DNA from: an uncultured Bacteriovoracaceae bacterium
Lineage (GTDB): Bacteria; Bdellovibrionota; Bacteriovoracia; Bacteriovoracales; Bacteriovoracaceae
Direction: 5' to 3'
DNA: 64,000 nucleotides
Assembly: GCA_937931205.1 (NCBI GenBank)
Contig: CALHBF010000015.1
Coordinates: 1-64,000, forward strand
Part shown: piece after piece, positions 61,695-64,000 of the stretch
Layout of the letters: each line of letters opens with the position of its first letter
How positions within the stretch are numbered: position 1 is the first letter of the stretch
Translations under genes and position numbers: made by a program
Notes under the pieces: model-generated
What the model was told of the DNA's origin: nothing
Databases searched by the model: none
What the model saw: only the letters and a program-made list of their open reading frames with translations

Positions 61695-62153
61695 CTAGTG
61701 AAGCTTTTTTGCATGATCTGTACTCAATTGTTTTTTACTAAGCCTTCCTGCAAAAAGACCTAAAAGATAAGAAGTTGAAAACATCAACGCCGGTCTTTTC
61801 TGAGACTTCTCTTTGACAAACTCAAACAGCCCTCTGGAATCTTCTTCTTGAAGTTTTTGTCTCGATTCATCCACAAAGCTTCCGATTTCATTAAACCACT
61901 GGCCAACAATTTTATGAGCTGAATCAGTACCTCGGCTGCCAAGTTCTCTGGATGCAGCTTCACACCCTATTTTGATAGAATCGACAAAAGGCATGACATC
62001 ATCTCTATATCTATGAAGAATATCTAAAAACGGAGTCATCCCCTTTTTTCCAAACTCCATCAGATTCTCTCTGGTTAAAGAATCTTTGAGGTGAGGCAAT
62101 TTGGTATCTTGTTTTTCAGTAGAATCATCTTGATTGTCTCTAGTGTCCCTCAT
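61695..62153 (-). CDS. Membrane-associated stress-type protein, unknown
   Basis: 152 residues, charged and mostly helical, with a hydrophobic segment near residues 125-143 (ALMFSTSYLLGLFAGRL) close to the C-terminus. This resembles the C-terminal glycine-zipper/TM of ElaB/YqjD ribosome-binding tail-anchored proteins, without clear sequence identity. It has a strong GAGGAGG site and is the first gene of the operon with the DUF1469 and DUF3618 genes. Confidence 0.6.
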   Translation of the reverse strand: MRDTRDNQDDSTEKQDTKLPHLKDSLTRENLMEFGKKGMTPFLDILHRYRDDVMPFVDSIKIGCEAASRELGSRGTDSAHKIVGQWFNEIGSFVDESRQKLQEEDSRGLFEFVKEKSQKRPALMFSTSYLLGLFAGRLSKKQLSTDHAKKLH

Positions 62154-62351
62154 GAGAGCCTCCTCTTAAAATACATCTCGCACTTTGGGGTGCAATTCCA
62201 AGACCACTTAGTGTTTAAATCTTGAACACAGGTGTATGAGAACTGTACAAACTAATAACAGAGACGACGAAGTATCTGTAGGTTAAGTCGACAATTCTTG
62301 GCATGACTCATGCATTCATCACTACAAAGATCAAACTTTTTAGGGGGAAAC

Positions 62352-62942
62352 ATGAAAGCGTTGATTCTTACTTTTATTTCGATTTTCAGTTTAAATACTT
62401 TTGCCAGTGACTTTCTTAAATGTGAATTCAAAATTCCAGACAACAAAGTAAAATGCCCGTTGATTGGAAGCTGTCCTCAAAAAATTCTTAAAACATCAGA
62501 AACGAGTCTTCTGCTGGAGCTTCATGATGGTGTCACTGAGAGCGGTGAGATCACGATGAATAAAATCCTTATTGATCCAGGTACAAAAAAAGAAGCAAAG
62601 AGCGATATTGTTCTCTTTAGTGATGACCAGAGATTTCTTCAACTTCAAGAAAAAGTCGATCTTGTCGACTATGAAGTTGGTGAGAGAATCAATTATTCTG
62701 CCATCAAGTATGGTGACTCTGTAAACCTGTCTTTTAATAGCAGTGTTTATCGTGCCAACTGGGTGATGAGAGGAAATATTTCGATTCAAAACTATCTTTT
62801 AACTAGTGAATCTGCCGTTAATATTAAATGTCAGCCAATCACCCGTGCTGTTTATGAAGAGCAGGATCGTAAGAAAAAAGCAGTAGAAGATTTCAAGATC
62901 AGAAAAGAAGAAAAAGAAAAATCATCTGCTCGTGAAGCATAG
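62352..62942 (+). CDS. Secreted protein, unknown
   Basis: 196 residues with a signal peptide (cleavage after FAS, about residue 18). Four Cys lie in two close pairs plus one late (CEFKIP, KCPLIGSCPQ and KCQP), suggesting disulphides. A charged Lys/Glu tail follows residue 170. The ATG at 62352 follows AGGGGG; 14 upstream codons are excluded. A strong terminator lies downstream. Family not recognised. Confidence 0.6.
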   Translation: MKALILTFISIFSLNTFASDFLKCEFKIPDNKVKCPLIGSCPQKILKTSETSLLLELHDGVTESGEITMNKILIDPGTKKEAKSDIVLFSDDQRFLQLQEKVDLVDYEVGERINYSAIKYGDSVNLSFNSSVYRANWVMRGNISIQNYLLTSESAVNIKCQPITRAVYEEQDRKKKAVEDFKIRKEEKEKSSAREA

Positions 62943-62969
62943 TATTCAAAGAAAAAATCTAAGCTTTAT

Positions 62970-62994
62970 AAGGGGGAGTTTTACACTCCCCCTT
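62970..62994 (+). terminator. Rho-independent terminator
   Basis: A perfect 10-bp stem AAGGGGGAGT/ACTCCCCCTT with a 5-nt loop, 27 nt after the secreted protein gene. Confidence 0.7.
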
Positions 62995-63095
62995 CATTGT
63001 GTGCAAAAAACTCTGGCCTATTAATTGCTCATGTATTCTTCCAATTGGGGGCCTCTTGCCGACCAGCTGGCCCTTCAACATCAATTGGAGGAAAT

Positions 63096-63833
63096 ATGAA
63101 CAAAACAAATTTAGCCTTAACTCTGGCAGTTGCAGGAGTTCTCACAAGCTGTTCAGTCTTTAAACCAAAACAAGAAGTTAACCCAAACCAATCGGCCGGT
63201 GTTCAGACTGAAGCGAAGAACAAAGATGCTTTTGAAAGGGCAACAAAACTAACTGCAGGATGGCCGCAAAGCTCAATTGTTGCAGCTAAGGATCTTATCA
63301 CCAAGTATGGTGAGCCTACTGAGGTGACTTCAGACCGACTTATTTGGCGAAATTTTGCCCCATTCAAAGAGATCATCGTTCATAAAAACCTTTACTCTAG
63401 TTACTTCCCGCTTCTGCACCAAAACGCTGTAGAGCATGTGATTGATTATAAGGCTTCTTCTGATCGAATCACTAATGTCTGGAACTACAATGGCTCAGTC
63501 GTTCTTAACCGCACACAAGGTGAGATGAGTTCATATGGCCCGAATGAAGAAATGAACATTCTTTCCATGAACCTCACTCATAAAATTATGTCTGGTGAAT
63601 TAAGTGAAGATCGCGCAAAAGTCATTCACGGACAAGAAACACTGGACTTCCTCAATGGAGAGAGATCAGAGCTAACTCAATCTCTTATGTTCGGTAGTCA
63701 GATCAATACCGCCGATGCAGGTGAACCTGTTACTGATAAAATTCGTTGGGCCACAGGTTCTAAAGTGGAGAACCTAACAAAGCAGGCGCAGGAAGAAGAT
63801 CGTGGAAGAAATAAGAAGAAATATAGAAAATAA
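63096..63833 (+). CDS. Lipoprotein, unknown function
   Basis: 245 residues. The ATG at 63096 follows TTGGAGG, and the lipobox LTSC (Cys18) marks a lipid-anchored envelope protein; 33 in-frame upstream codons are excluded. The mature domain is alpha/beta with DLITKYGEPTEVTSDRLIW, an SmpA/OmlA-like GxPxxV feature, and a basic Lys/Arg-rich C-terminal tail (GRNKKKYRK). No defined family. Confidence 0.6.
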   Translation: MNKTNLALTLAVAGVLTSCSVFKPKQEVNPNQSAGVQTEAKNKDAFERATKLTAGWPQSSIVAAKDLITKYGEPTEVTSDRLIWRNFAPFKEIIVHKNLYSSYFPLLHQNAVEHVIDYKASSDRITNVWNYNGSVVLNRTQGEMSSYGPNEEMNILSMNLTHKIMSGELSEDRAKVIHGQETLDFLNGERSELTQSLMFGSQINTADAGEPVTDKIRWATGSKVENLTKQAQEEDRGRNKKKYRK

Positions 63834-63844
63834 ATAAGTAAACG

Positions 63845-63870
63845 AGTGGAAGCCTCCAAAGGCTTCCACT
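63845..63870. terminator. Bidirectional terminator
   Basis: A perfect 11-bp stem AGTGGAAGCCT/AGGCTTCCACT with the loop CCAA between convergent genes ending at 63833 and 63885. Confidence 0.7.
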
Positions 63871-63884
63871 CTTATCTGATTTGA

Positions 63885-64000
63885 TTAATTAAACTCAACA
63901 CTTTTGAATGTTCCATCCCAGCTAAACATTTTCACACCCGGTGAAATAACCATCTGCTTAAACATCTTTTCATCTTTGAGAACAACTTGCTTCTCAGGGT
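63885..64000 (-). CDS. C-terminal end of a gene running off the window
   Basis: The minus strand is open from the window edge to a TAA at 63887-63885, giving about 37 C-terminal residues with GVKMFSWDGTFKSVEFN at the end. It is convergent with the lipoprotein gene across a clean terminator, which supports a real gene end. Function cannot be judged from the fragment. Confidence 0.5.
   Translation of the reverse strand, partial: PEKQVVLKDEKMFKQMVISPGVKMFSWDGTFKSVEFN

Noticed and set aside
1..64000. CRISPR arrays, insertion sequences, rRNA operons and riboswitches
   Set aside because: No regularly spaced direct repeats, transposase frames or terminal inverted repeats, rRNA sequence or recognisable aptamer were seen on reading both strands.

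Overview
The window is chromosomal DNA of a low-GC, motile, Gram-negative bacterium. Many products carry signal peptides, lipoprotein boxes or predicted outer-membrane beta-barrels. There are two chemosensory operons, flagellar-type stator genes and a non-homologous end-joining operon. Together with base composition and codon use this suggests a member of the Bdellovibrionota (Bacteriovorax/Peredibacter-like predators). The taxonomic call is inference, because no rRNA or species marker is present. Coding density is high. No insertion sequence, prophage, CRISPR array or rRNA was seen, and there is one tRNA, tRNA-Gly(GCC).

Layout. 0-9 kb: rpsU, rarA, small membrane and secreted proteins, the lpdA-E2 pair of a 2-oxoacid dehydrogenase, then an operon-like run of a DnaQ-type exonuclease, a small membrane protein, a lysine-2,3-aminomutase-family radical SAM enzyme and a degenerate receiver/HD-GYP protein. 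9-15.7 kb: a secreted caspase-fold (C13) peptidase, tRNA-Gly, two small secreted proteins, and the NHEJ operon ku-ligD, in which ligD is split by a -1 frame change at a dnaX-like slippery site. 15.9-21.9 kb: chemosensory operon 1 (MCP-cheW-cheA-cheR-cheB). 21.9-34.7 kb: a porin-like protein, an RMD1-like protein, an imelysin/di-heme oxidoreductase operon, OsmC, rhodanese, NnrS, an iron-type substrate-binding protein and several beta-barrel or unknown envelope proteins. 34.8-48.5 kb: motA-motB, a decayed gene, two giant paralogous lipoproteins, a PEGA/TPR protein and a membrane protein that looks like the C-terminal half of FliF fused to FliG. 48.6-57.8 kb: a Cache-domain histidine kinase and, convergent to it, chemosensory operon 2 (cheA-cheW-mcp-cheB-cheR). 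58-64 kb: a CNNM/DUF21-CBS protein, a methyltransferase, a three-gene DUF3618/DUF1469 membrane-stress operon and small envelope proteins.

How it fits together. The middle 40 kb is rich in sensing and motility: two complete receptor-CheW-CheA-CheR-CheB sets without any cheY, a MotAB-type stator, and a FliF/FliG-like rotor candidate flanked by huge surface lipoproteins. Similar FliA-like boxes (a CAAA/TAAA-type element, exactly 14 nt, then an NCCGAYAW-type element) precede mcp1, motA and cheA2, suggesting co-regulation. A dedicated, possibly non-flagellar, motor with its own sensory input is the main system-level hypothesis. The best-supported molecular novelty is a programmed -1 frameshift that would fuse the LigD phosphoesterase to the ligase-polymerase: an SD-like AAGGAG, an A AAA AAG heptamer and a downstream stem all lie at workable spacing.
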